Origin: Stemphylium vesicarium
Taxonomy: Eukaryota > Ascomycota > Dothideomycetes > Pleosporales > Pleosporaceae
Assembly: GCA_004380135.1 (NCBI GenBank)
Contig: QXCR01000149.1
Span: 1-64,000, forward strand
Direction of reading: 5' to 3'
Length of the DNA: 64,000 bases
The translations under genes and the position numbers were made by a program. Below the pieces are notes generated by a model. That model did not search any database. It was not told the DNA's origin and saw only the letters and a list, made by a program, of their open reading frames with translations. Shown one piece after another: positions 43,015 through 54,807 of this stretch (the stretch's first letter is position 1; every line of letters begins with the position of its first letter).

Positions 43015-46000
43015 TCAATTGTCGACTTTTTCTGTACTATCGAGCACGTCTGTACCCGACTCTGAGTCTCCCCGAAAGCTTGCCATGCCCTCACTGCCTG
43101 CTCTGCTTCTAGAAGGGCCTTGAGGAAGGCGAGGTGACTCTGCTCCATCCGAAAAGTTGCCCACGCTACTCTCCCGCACGCGTTGCGCCACACTGGCTGC
43201 AATCTTTTCGTCTAGCATATTCACCAAACGCTCTGAGTACTGATCTAGCAGCTTAACCATGACCGTCTCTTCAAATGCCTTTGTTTTTACTCTGTCCCCA
43301 ATTGCTCTCGCTGTTACAGCAAGCTCTCTCTCGACCTCTTTTGCGAGCTCGGGGCTCATGGTGTCGGAGCTATTTGCGAGGCGCTTCCTGTAAGCCCGAA
43401 GGGTCCTGCATAAGCTTTCTGTCGATGCTCCAATACTACCAAATTCGTGAGCTGGGGCCTTTGTGCGACTTCTGTTGTCTATTGATGCGCGACGCTTCGA
43501 TTGCTGTCGGTTCCGGGGGCTTGGGGGCGATGGTGAACGGTTTTTGTTTCTTCGACCGGTACCCTTGTCTGGCCAGGTCGTTACCCGGCCATCCCGCGAA
43601 CTGCCCTGCATAGGTGATGGTTCAAGTTTTGGTGCCGGCGTGAGTGAGAACTTTGACACCTTTTTCCGCAACTTCGGTGACCTGCTACCGCTGGGTGTAG
43701 CGTCTCCGTCCTGTTGTGACCGTTGGTAGCGTGCCAATTCTGATTGTGACATGACACGCCGTAGAGGTGGCTTATTCGACAGTAGGTCCTGATTCGATGG
43801 CGTGTTTGGGGTAAGCAAGTCCATAGATTTCGAGGCCTCCTGACGATTGGGTGCCTGTACGCCTAGTGCCCATACAAAGATGGTTCCATCTACTGCGACA
43901 GTGACCAAGGACTTCTCGCTGGACTCGTCGGCTAGGCTCTCAGGTGTTTGTACGAGCGCAATGTTAGAAACGCCCTCTGTATGGCCCCAGTCACGGGCGA
44001 CCAGCGAACCACTCTCGTCGTATACGCGTATCGATTTGTCTGTGCTCGAGACACCAGCTATCAATGGAGCACCCCAACCACGGGAGATGTGGACCAACGA
44101 CGATAAGACGACAGCATCGCCTCCGTCAGTATCACATGCGCGGAAATTGCTAAGGCATTGACCTGTCCGGATGTCGAATTTGTGAACCTGGCGGTCGATG
44201 GTTGACACAAGAAGGACATCATCCTGGTCGACATCCCATGCTGAGGAGACTGGAGTGGCTTTGAGCATAATCGCGCGCGACATTACGAAGGCGCGATTGG
44301 TTCCACCGTCTTCCTCGAGCGACAGCAGCTCGCGAACCACCAGACTCCGATCACTCGAAGAAGACACTAAGCGGGTACCATTCCGGGAGAAGGTGATTCC
44401 GTTTACCGCCCCAACGTGCTCGTCCAGCGTTTGTAATAGGTCCCAAGTTTCGCCTAATCGCGTGAATACTTGGACGGTGCGGTCTCGGCTGGCACAAGCG
44501 ACAAATGTAACTTGCGCTTCTTCGTGAATAGCAATGCTCGTGATCTCGCTTGCATGAGCTTTGAACTCCAAGGTGCATGTCTTGGTCTTGCAGTCGATGA
44601 ACCTTAATACACCGAACTTGTCTCCTGCTACCAGGTAGGCACCATCAGCAGTGGCGCGCACTGTCCTCAACTCGTTTGGAACCGCTTCTGGATCATCTAG
44701 TTGTTCAAGTTGAACCTGAAGCGAGTCTTTGCACAAGCCTTGACTCCAGAAGATGACCGTCCCGTCCGCAGCCCAAGTGTAATAGGAGGCACCGGGAACA
44801 TTGGACTGGGCAAGCCCGGCGTGTACCCCTAGCACAGCTTTTCCATGTGCCGGTAGTGTATGAATAACATCACCAACAACAGCCTCGTCGTCCTCGGAAC
44901 ACAATTGTGAAAGTCGGATGGCTCGTTGTGAATCAACTGTAACGACGTAGTCTTTCAAGCAGGCGATGACGCCAATCTGATCGCAATCGGTGACTGAGAC
45001 AGTAGGAGACTCGACGCGCGGTGGGGGTGATGGTGGGGGAGTCAGTCTCGCTGTGAGTTCCTTGATGTTGAATGTCTTGAGTGCGCCTTGGCTACCCACG
45101 ACATGGAGGCGCCCTTTGACATCGGCAGCCAGAGAGCTTACGGCAAATCCAGCGTCAATTAATTTGTAAAACCGGTGATCTGACTCTGAGTCGTCGATGA
45201 GACATATGTCCCCCTTGTCGGAAGCCACAATGGCCTTGTCCCGGGCTATAGAGACTACGCTGGTGAATGTGGACTCTTTCAGGCTTTCGAGGATGCAGTT
45301 CCTCCCAGGCAGTGTCTTGTGTGTAGAACCAGAGAGGAAAGAAACGTCGCTCTGGCGGGCTTTGGAGATGCGCATGGTAGCATTGAGGTCGTCGACCTTC
45401 CACACTTTGACATGGCGGACCCCGACAGTCACCAACTTGTTGCCCATCCATGCCATGCGGTTGATGCGGCTGACACACTTGTTGCTAGCATGAAGCGTGG
45501 CAGCTCCGGTGCGGGAGTTGATGTGCCAGATGTACAAGAAGCCATCGTTGGACGAGCCTAGGCTGGCGAGGAAGCGGGAATCGGGACTGAAGGCTACGCA
45601 ATTGACGCCAAAGGTATGGTCGGTGAGGGAAGAAAGAGGGGTATCGCAAGGGGCATCGGGTGAAGCAGAAAAGACAAGTACGCGAGGTTTGTATCCCGTC
45701 TAGAGCGAGTTAGGACCATGTATGAGTGGACGATTAAAGTGAAGGTGGAACTTGCCTCTCCCACAGCAAAGTATTTCCCGTCAGGACTGAAACTGACACA
45801 GGTGGCCGCCTTGATCTTCTCCCTCATGGTCCATGGTCGGCCACCTGGTGAGTCGCCCCAGTCGTGGGCACTGGGTGATGGGAGTGGTGAGCCTCCAAAG
45901 CCGGCATCGCGCAAAGAGACGGCGGTCCGGTTGCGGCTCTCGTTCTGGGTGGGTGTCGAGGGGCCGCCATATATGGATGCTGAGGGATTGATGGGGTTCG

Positions 46001-46298
46001 TAGTAGGTCGTGCGCGGTAGAAGCGCTGCGTCACATGGCCGTGGTCGTCTATGGCCGCGATCACAGCGGCGGCACCGGCTGCGTAGCCAAAAGTCGTGCC
46101 GTCGGGCAGGCTGTCAAAGGCATTGGCCGAGTTGGTCGTGGTCCCGATAACCTGGCGCAGGGCAAGACTGGCCTCGGCGCGTCCTTGCTTGACGGGCGAG
46201 CGCGGGGTGGTCTTATAAAATGGGGATGGGGAGGGATTCAGCTTGATGCCGGACCCAATGGCTGGGCTCATCCGGGAATTGGAGGGCGTAAGCGACAT
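43015..46298 (-). CDS. WD40 scaffold protein, MABP1/WDR62-like
   Basis: Two exons (46298-45756, 45699-43015) give about 1075 aa. The single 56-nt intron has a GC donor (GAG|GCAAGT) and an ordinary AG acceptor; removing it restores KYFAVGETGYKPRVLVF. About a dozen WD repeats run from residue 110 to 700 (SPDSRFLASLGSSNDGFLYI, VGVRHVKVWKV, SRDRTVQVF, SSSDRSLVV). The order and the GYKPRV...SNDGFLYIW...VRHVKVW blocks resemble animal MABP1/WDR62, which scaffold JNK signalling and the spindle pole. The C-terminal 300 residues are Ser/Arg-rich with a helical segment near 960-1010. Function in fungi is inference. The first ATG is at 46298; an in-frame TTG upstream was rejected. Confidence 0.86.
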
Positions 46299-47368
46299 CG
46301 CGGCCTCCAAGTCGGTAGTGGAGGAGGTTTGCGATGGCTAGCAGACATCTCAGAAAGACGTCATGGCACTGGATGCGCCTGCTCTGGAGGAGAGGGAACG
46401 GGTTGGCGCGTGGTTAGTGAGGGAATCTCTGGCACCCGGCTCTAACTAAGAAAGGGTTATCCCGAAGCTACCGTGAAGCTTCTGTGCACCAGAAAAAGCG
46501 ACGTGAGGGGGGAATTGGGCCAGCAGCATAGGTGTCTCGCGGGTGAGGGTGAAAGAACAAAGGGCCCTGCAGCTTGCGCGCTCGTGCAGTAAGCGGGTAC
46601 GCGCCTCGACGGTGGGTTTTAGTCTTTCAGGCCCTTTGCGCCGGCGGTCAACACACAACCGGAAGAGACGATCGACGACGCACAGACATGCAGGCTCTCA
46701 GGAACAGGCGGAGACGCAGCCATTGATAGTCGTTCGCTAAACCCTATCACCTTGCACCATCACAATCACGTCTTGTCCGTTTCAGCCGTCTCAATATTCG
46801 CGAGGCTGGACGTTTCCTCGATATTCCGCCATGACATCTTCCCGGCTGCCGGTTGATTGACGTCGAACATGCAGGCGGTAACGGCTATACAGGGTCTCGA
46901 TCAGCTAACGCAGGCGTCCGCCCTGTTGTGCCACTTGGCCATGGGCCTCCCTGCGGGCATGCACCTACCGAGAGTCCATGCGCCGCCGCAGGGCACGACG
47001 TGGCAGAACAATACATAAACACGCTCCTTGTCCCCTATCCACGCTGCGCGGCAACCCCAGAGGCCGGTATAGTGGGTTACGAGGTCCATCGTGGTTACGC
47101 GCTGGCGGTGGAGATTAGCTGATTAGCGACGGTTGACAGTGCCGAGTCGATGAAAAGTAAGGGAGACATTAGTACTGCTGGAGTTGTTGCGAAGACATCA
47201 ATTGCAAGACCGCTACTTCCGTATTTGGCTGTTTCTTCAATTTGCTGGTAATAACGCGAAAACGACGCACTCGTACAGGATTGTCTCCAATGCCAATGAT
47301 TGAATTACAACTCAGAATCCTACCCACAATACTTCCGAGAACCCCATCTTTGCTTCGCTACTACTGCA
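46299..47368. other. Intergenic region upstream of the WD40 gene
   Basis: 1.07 kb between two minus-strand genes. No coding signal. It holds the promoter of the WD40 gene and the 3' flank of the transporter gene. Confidence 0.5.
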
Positions 47369-49054
47369 TCAGCGGACCAATTTCCACCCGTTCCTCTTCG
47401 CATCCAGCCGGCGGGTATTGACAAGGCACAACAGCGAGATAGTAAGTAACACTGCAGTGTACAAAATCGGCCTCTCGAAGTCGGGACCTTGCAAATCCTC
47501 GTTGGCGACCCCAGATACCATCGCCCCAGCTATAGGTGCACCGACCACGTAGCCTACCCCACGTATAGTCGTCGTTGCGCCAATGTTCGGGTAGTACATC
47601 TCGGCACCGAACAACGTCTTCTGAGCCGAGTTCATGACTGTATTGAAGACGCCATTTACGAGCCCATGGAAAATGCACATGGCAACGTACAGACCCACAT
47701 GGCCTGTCAATGCTGCAGGCAGCCAAAGACCCCAAGTCGCAACAGCATACACGGCGGTGGCCATCAACAGCATGTTCAAGTGCCCGAGCTTGTCCGAGAG
47801 CCAGCCAGCGCACAGTCTTCCTGGAATCCCAACGCCCGAGTTGATGGCCAGAAGGTGTGAGGCCAGTGTGACGCTAGTCCCTATGGATTCAGCAAACTCG
47901 GGGCCAAATACCAGAGGAATGGCCAGCGTCAACGGATGAATCAAATTTGCGACTGCGAGAGAGATGAACATTGGATCTTGAACGGTTTTCCAAGTCACGA
48001 TGCTTGTGCAGCGCCTTTTGAATCTCCGAGGTGGTAAGGCAAGCGCGCTGGCAACTGACAATATCGTGACGCTGAGTATAGCCACGACACCCAGGGTCCA
48101 CCGAACGCCGAGTGTCTTAAGTGACTTCGTTAACCCGAGGACCCATACCATTGCACCTAGAGCAGCAGCTACAACTGTTAGCAGAATATCTTGAATGGAG
48201 GGTATTGGGCGCCCACATGCGAACATGACTCCCTGCGCGAGGCCGCTTCGTTGTGGGAAGTATTCCGGGAGAATTGGCGACAGCACATAAATGAGGATAC
48301 CGGATCCGAGACCGACCAAAAGGCCTTGGCATACGACGAGCGTTGCTAACTGTAACAGAGTGAGTGGTTGTTGCGGTAGTAAGTGAAAAGACTCCTTACG
48401 TCGTGACTGGCAGCAGCTGCTATTGCGAACCCAGCTGCAATGAGCGAAGTACCGGTGAAGCAGAGAGGTCTGATATGACCTCCTATCCTGGATAAGTGGG
48501 GGTAGTAAAGCAGTCCGAAAACAGCAACGATCCCTCCATTGCCCAGAGAGCCAATTGTTGAAATCAACGGCCGCTGCGACACCTCACCCCTGAGAAGTAC
48601 GCCCTCCAGGACAGGGTCTTGACGCCCATAGTGTGCTTGGAAAACACCGAATGCCTGATTTAGCCCTATAGAAGTCAGCCAACGTATATTTGTAAAGCGC
48701 TCCTTGAACTGAACAAAGAGAGGTTGGACCGCGATCTGACGCGGTCTGACGAAGTTGGGGATACGAACCTATTACTGTAAAGGCAACTAAACAAGTAGAA
48801 GAAAGAATCCTCAATTGCTGTGCTCGTGTCACAGGCTCACCAAGATTTTCGCCTTCTTCGTTGGTGTATGGGTGGGAGCACCTGCGGGATGGCTTCTCGT
48901 CGTTTGAGAGGTGTTGGACTTGCGCGTAATCTATACTCGTCAGCTACATTCCTCATGCAAGCCTTATAGACAATTCAAACAAATTGTTTGATAGTAGCGA
49001 AGTCTTCCAAAACTTACCGGCCAGTTCGACATCGAAAGAGTCCGTTCTATTCAT
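47369..49054 (-). CDS. MFS transporter, monocarboxylate-transporter type
   Basis: Five exons (49054-49018, 48930-48769, 48665-48400, 48349-48217, 48168-47369) give 465 aa. The first exon (MNRTDSFDVELA) joins DYAQVQHLSNDEK in phase 1. About twelve membrane segments can be seen. The first lies in TCLVAFTVIGLNQAFGVFQAHYG, matching the fungal MCH/MCT family entry. The central loop carries LPPRRFKRRCTSIVTWKT, and GRLCAGWLSDKLGHLNMLL is the G-R-x-x-x-G-x-x-x-D cytosolic loop motif. The 48-nt intron 4 is a multiple of three and open; I removed it because this restores MFASAALGAMVW and its CTAAC branch is well placed. Substrate (monocarboxylate, riboflavin or other) unknown. Confidence 0.82.
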
Positions 49055-50067
49055 CGTCACGATTCTACCAAAAGTATATGCAACAGACAGTCCACCGCCG
49101 CCTCTTATGTCTTTTGGGCTCCAAAACCTCCATTGCTTTGGGGTATCTCTTGTGACGACACATTAGGCAGACTTCGATGACAGACGTGCACAGGCGTTGT
49201 GGAGGAGAGTTGACTCGACTTGGATCCATGGTACTGTTCAGTATTGATTCCACTGCACAGGCGTTTACTTTGTTGCAGACAAGGCATGGGCAGATTCAAT
49301 CTAGTTGGGATGATGAGCAGAGAACTTTCAGTCATGTAGTCGGTGCGTTTGATCACAGTCATATTCTGCATCATTTCCGGGTTTCGTTGGCCCAGAGATG
49401 AATTACCTGGTCAGAGCAAAAGGCTATCCCCATCTGCGGTAGCAGAATTAGAACAGCGTAGATACCATATTAATTGCTGGTAGTCTTCTCAAGTGCCAAT
49501 TTAGATCTGGCATAGGAGACGCACGTATTAGAGTGCACATCAACATGTCCCATTGCAACCACTACTCCCACAGGTTACCCAATTGACAAGAGGAACTTGG
49601 CAATAAATTTCAAGAAATTATATGAATCCAAAATTCCAGTCCGCACATGTCTTCTCACGTAATCTTGCAGCCGTGTGTACTCTACCAAACTCACACTGTC
49701 CTAACCCCCCCAAAATCGACCCCGCGGTCAGTGCGTAGGCTAGCTACGTCACCCGTCCAAGCCCATCAGACGAAGCATTTTTGGCTGACGACGGAATGCG
49801 TTAGTATCTTCTTGGTGAATCATGCAAGTCAGTTCAACAGCCCTGATTCAGAAGTCGTGAACGCAGGTCGCGATGGGGTGTAGTGTGGCGATAGGGCGGG
49901 GATAAGCGCGTGTCTTGGCCCTGTACCCTGGCTCAATAGGATAACGAAGAAAGTTGTCGTCGGAATTGCCATCATAGCCAGCGCATCGCTCAAATCCCAC
50001 CCCAAGGCCTACACCCCCTCTGTAGGCTTCCTCCCTCTGCATCCCCGGGAGCCCTCCAGACGCCCGA
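49055..50067. other. Divergent promoter region, transporter and AAA ATPase
   Basis: 1.0 kb, no gene seen. Contains the promoters of the minus-strand transporter and the plus-strand AAA ATPase. Confidence 0.5.
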
Positions 50068-53000
50068 ATGTACGTGATTCGGTCTGCACTGCGAGCGTCC
50101 ACGAAAAGACCTCCAGCGCGCTTTATCCGCGGCCGCCGCTATCCATCGACACCACGGTTACGAACATTTCATACCGCACGACCACTCGCCCAAGCCTCGA
50201 ACCCTCCGCCGGCGCCCAATGGTACACCCACCGACCAGGATGGCGCTACCTCAACGGATCGAGACAAGGCAGCAGCCATAGAGGAGCCAGCAGATGGCGC
50301 GGTAGCATTGGAGGACCCCGACTTGTTAGCACAAAAGCTTCTGCGATCACGGGAAACAACGCGCAGGTACTCGGCTGCCTTGCGCCGCCAACAACGGAGC
50401 AAAAAGGCCCAAGGTTTGCCGCCCGTGCATGTACCAGACTGGTTCCTGAAGAAGAGGGTGTTGAGGCGTCAAGACCTGCCTGGAGACCCACAGGATGCGA
50501 AGCCACCCACGCTTCTCTCTGTCGCAGTAACCCATGGCGAATCGGGAGAGCAGGCCACCTGTGCGATTCCGGCTCGACGTGACTCGGACACGGCCCAGGT
50601 CCTCTCGCGATTGATCCGTGGCCTGTGGAGCAGACGTCTCGATGACAATGAGAAGCACAAGGTTGAGAAATACTTGGAGGAGAGAATGGCGCTAGACGAA
50701 CAGGTGGACAAGCAGGAGTCGCAATCTCGAATTGACGAGGCAGTGGCTAGCACAGAAGCTGGGCGCCCTGGCGACGTCCCCGTTACTAGCATCACCGAGG
50801 ATAGCGCTTTCACCGAGGACTGGACAAAACTGAGCAAGCTACAAAAGGACCCTGTCATGGATCTGCGTAAGAAGGTTGAAGAGATGAGAAAACTTGGTGC
50901 CAAACTTGGAATGGCTGCTAGAAAGCGAGAGGTCGCGAGGTCCAGGCAGAGTGAGACCTCCAAGCACCTATCTTCTCTAGTCGTCGCCGAAGTACGGGCC
51001 AACATTGCTGCCTCCCTCTCTGCGTTACAGCCTGCCGCGGGCGATTCCTTCCCCGCTGCCAAAACGAACCTCATCCTCCATTCACCTGCACCCGAACACG
51101 AAGGAGCGATAGATGCATGTGTAGTATCTTCTGCATTTGAACTGGGCTCTGACGTCATCGTATTGGGTGCTCAAGATTTGGCTCAGCTTGCCGGCGACTA
51201 CTTGGGGGAAGGAGCAGAGCCATCGCCACGCTCAATTCGCTCACTGGGCTATGAAACGTATCGATTAAATGCAGACGTAAACGATTTCATGGCCGACGTG
51301 CAGGAATCTGGTGCCGAAGACGAATCGGATTGGTCTCAATCTTCGCCCATGGATCAGTCTGATCCAAACTCGATGCGGCCTCGTAGTATGCCTCTCTCCA
51401 TCATCGCCCTGACGCCTGCTCTAAGGGCCATGACTCAAGACCTGAAAGGCCTGCAGCTTGGCTCAGGGGGCGCATTTGGTTCGGCCAGCAGTGCTGTTAG
51501 CGAGGACTCTGGTCGAAATCAAAGCCAAAGCGAGATGCAACTAGAAGACATGAAGCTAGCCGCTCTCTTAGAAACTTTAGTCGATTCAAGCGAAGCAAAG
51601 CAAAGCCGTGGCTTGGTTGGTAGTGAGAGTCTGCAACAAATTCCCCTCTCTGACCAACAATCAACAACCTCCAAGAGCCCTGCTTTCTTCGACTACTCTC
51701 TAGGTCAAGAAAGTGCTGGGCTTGATTTGAACTCGACGTTGCCAATCGCGGCAAGGCCAGATATCAATTTCGAAGTCAAAGTTGGCCAAGCCCCCCAGAC
51801 GCTCAACGTCCCACAAACGTCTAAAATAATATACGTCAAAGACTTCAAGGAATTGAATGCTACTCACTATGGCGGTCGTATTATTCAGAAGCTTGAAGAG
51901 CTTGTTCGCAGGCGGCGTATTGCTGGCGAGAGCATTATGATCGTAGGGAACACCTGTTCACGCGACCTCACGCCTGAACTCAATCCCAGGTATGTATTCT
52001 TATCAGACTAGACGAGCAATGAATCTGACGGATCTTAGTGGTGTTCGCGGTCTTCAGAGCGAGGGCGAAAGCAGCTTCTTTAGAACCATCGTCATTGCAC
52101 CGGATTTCAGCAACAGTACACCAACGATTGACGAGGCTATCGCATCTCTTGGAAGCAGTAACATATCCTCTCTCGATATCCCGCTAGCAGAGAAGAGCAA
52201 ATTCCAGCACATCAACCTGCACCATATACGAGACATGCTCCGCTCTTTGGATCCATCTACCGCAGCCAGTATTTCCGACATGGACCAGAGTCATCTACGC
52301 TTCCGTGAATGGGCGCCCATATTCTCAGAGTCGCACTTCAATCGCGTGCTAACATACGACGAGGTGCATAGAGTGGCATTAACAGCTCTCGGGTTGCTGG
52401 TAACAAACCCAGTGAACAGGGAAGCATCATCTGGGTCTGCACCAGTACAGTTGAGCTGGGCACATGTCGCCCTGGCGATGGGTTTGCTGAAAGCTAGTGA
52501 TACCGCCAAGTATACCTACTTTGAAAGAACCGCCGATATGACGAAGCGATCCAAGAATGCGTTCAGCAACATGGAAGCCAAAATCGAGCCAGGTTCCGGC
52601 CGAAAGCGTATAGAGGAGAAAAACATGCAGCGTCAACGTAATCTGCAGAGGATAGCGTCTACCGCTAACAAGCACGAAAAGCGACTCATGCCTGGCATTG
52701 CAGACCCTGACCAGATCAAAACGACATTTGAACAGGTCCACGTACCAACGGAAACGGTCGACTCTATACGTACCATCACCTCTTTGTCGTTGTTGCGACC
52801 AGAAGCATTTAGCTATGGTATCTTGGCAACTGAAAAGATTTCCGGTGCACTGCTGTACGGGCCCCCGGGTACGGGTAAGACACTTCTTGCCAAAGCCGTG
52901 GCGAAGGAAAGTGGTAGTTCGGTCCTTGAGGTGTCTGGAAGCCAAATCATGGACAAGTACGTGGGCGAGGGCGAAAAGAATGTCGCCGCCATCTTTTCCC

Positions 53001-53815
53001 TGGCGCGCAAGCTATCGCCGTGCATCGTGTTTCTTGATGAAGCCGACGCTGTTTTCGCGTCGAGAGATGCAATGCGCGAACGTGCGTCACACCGCGACAT
53101 CCTGAATCAGTTCTTGAAGGAGTGGGACGGCCTCAACGATTTGTCGGTGTTTGTCATGGTAGCTACGAACCGGCCCTTCGACTTGGACGACGCCGTGATT
53201 CGTCGACTACCAAGACGATTATTGGTAGATCTACCTACGCAAGCAGACCGAAAGGAGATTTTGCGGATACATCTTAGGGGCGAACAATTAGATGAGGCTG
53301 TCGACTTGGAAGACATCGCGAAGCGTACGCCATTCTACAGCGGAAGTGACCTCAAGAACATCGCCGTATCAGCGGCACTAGCCTGCGTCAAGGAAGAAAA
53401 CGAACAAGCCGCCATCGCGGCCGCCAAGGCTAGCTCAGAGACCAACACAGAGTCTGCATCTTCACAACCTGAGACTAACACCGGCGCATCCGCTACAACA
53501 TTCCCTGCATCATCGGAATCTGATTCATCCGCCACTCCGACATCCACCCAAGAGCCATCACAAACACCAAAGGCTCCACATCTCGTCCGCGGCCAATCCT
53601 ACACATTCCCTGAAAAGCGCATCCTGCATCCTCGCCACTTTGACAAAGCGCTTCAAGAAATCAGCGCCAGCATCAGTGAAGACATGAGCAGCTTGAACGC
53701 GATCAAGAAGTTCGACGAGCAATATGGTGACCGCAAGGGTAACAAGCGAAGAAAGGACTTTGGATTCGGCATGGCGACTGAGAGGAATGAGAGCGCTGCT
53801 CGAGTCAGGATATAG
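50068..53815 (+). CDS. Large mitochondrial AAA ATPase (Msp1/ATAD1-like AAA domain)
   Basis: Two exons (50068-51989, 52039-53815), 49-nt intron, phase 2, give about 1232 aa. The N-terminus is Arg/Ser/Pro-rich without acidic residues (MYVIRSALRASTKRPPARFI, then TFHTARPLAQ), a strong mitochondrial presequence. The AAA module starts near residue 850 (TTFEQVHVPTETVDSI). It has Walker A GPPGTGKT near 915, Walker B CIVFLDEADAVF near 968, sensor-1 VMVATNRPFDLD and the Arg-finger region VIRRLPRRLL. This matches the Msp1/spastin-type meiotic clade. The 850-residue N-terminal region is acidic and coiled, with no membrane segment I can see, and is far longer than Msp1 (about 360 aa). A fungal-specific mitochondrial AAA protein is the best call. 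Confidence 0.87.
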
Positions 53816-54807
53816 GTACGGTTTTTGGATCAATGGGAAGAAGTAGAACTTGGTTTGTATGAGTAGACGTCATGAGAGAATGAGCATATACTACACTACC
53901 CGCTGAACCAGAGTCCAATGATAACGTGAACTATCTTCGTAACAACATATTACCATCATCGTTTGCTGCAGGACGGCCTCGCGCTTTACCGTCTGCGATT
54001 GGCCAAGGACACATCTACCGACAGGCGTTCCAAAAATAAACAAAGAACTCTTTACCGAACATTACGTTGTCTGCTGGCATGTCAATCTTTGTCTCTTACA
54101 GTCGCGGCACATCAACCGTCCACCCAGGAGCCAGAGAAGCGCGTTCGCTTCGTCGGCAACCAGACCTGTCCAGTTCGGCAGCGAAGCGAAAGACCCCCAT
54201 GTAAGCCGCACCGCCACTCGCAGCCGTTTTGGGCCCACTCAGACACGTTTCCACGCACGGAACTAACGCCAGGGCCAACTTTTTGCAGCTCTGTGATGCG
54301 ATTTGCTCGAAAATGCCATGCCGTGCCTGTGGCTAGTGCAAAGTGGCGAAAAGCAGTGGGGTTGAAACCGGTGGACAGCCGGCTTTGACAGGACCCTGAT
54401 GTGCACGCTGGACTTCCTTGAGGGGTAAAGAGACCGGTAGGCTGTGTCGGTGGGCGACGATCTTTCTGGGTTCCTCCTAAATCGCCACCGCTAACTGCTG
54501 CATGGCTGCATGGCTGCGAGTGTAATGCTCACTTTGCGACAAATTATGAGAGCGCGTGGGACCCTGCAATAATGTACATGGGTGTAAACAGGTCAAAAAG
54601 TATGGCCACCGCTGCTGCCGGTTTCTTCTTCTCCTCCTTCTGAATTGCTGGTCGAATTGTATTGTTGCTGTTTGCCAGACATGAAGCATTGATTTTATAC
54701 AAGTCGTTGCAAATATCGACCTTTTTCCCATATCGTTATTGAGCCTTTTTTTTTCTTTCTTTTACAAACACTCGCTTGCTTGTTATCTTGCTCGCTCTCG
54801 CGCATAC
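53816..54807. other. Intergenic region upstream of the surface-protein gene
   Basis: 990 bases between two plus-strand genes; no coding signal. A C/T-rich and T-rich leader (TTTTTTTTTCTTTCTTTTAC) runs up to the next start. Confidence 0.5.
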
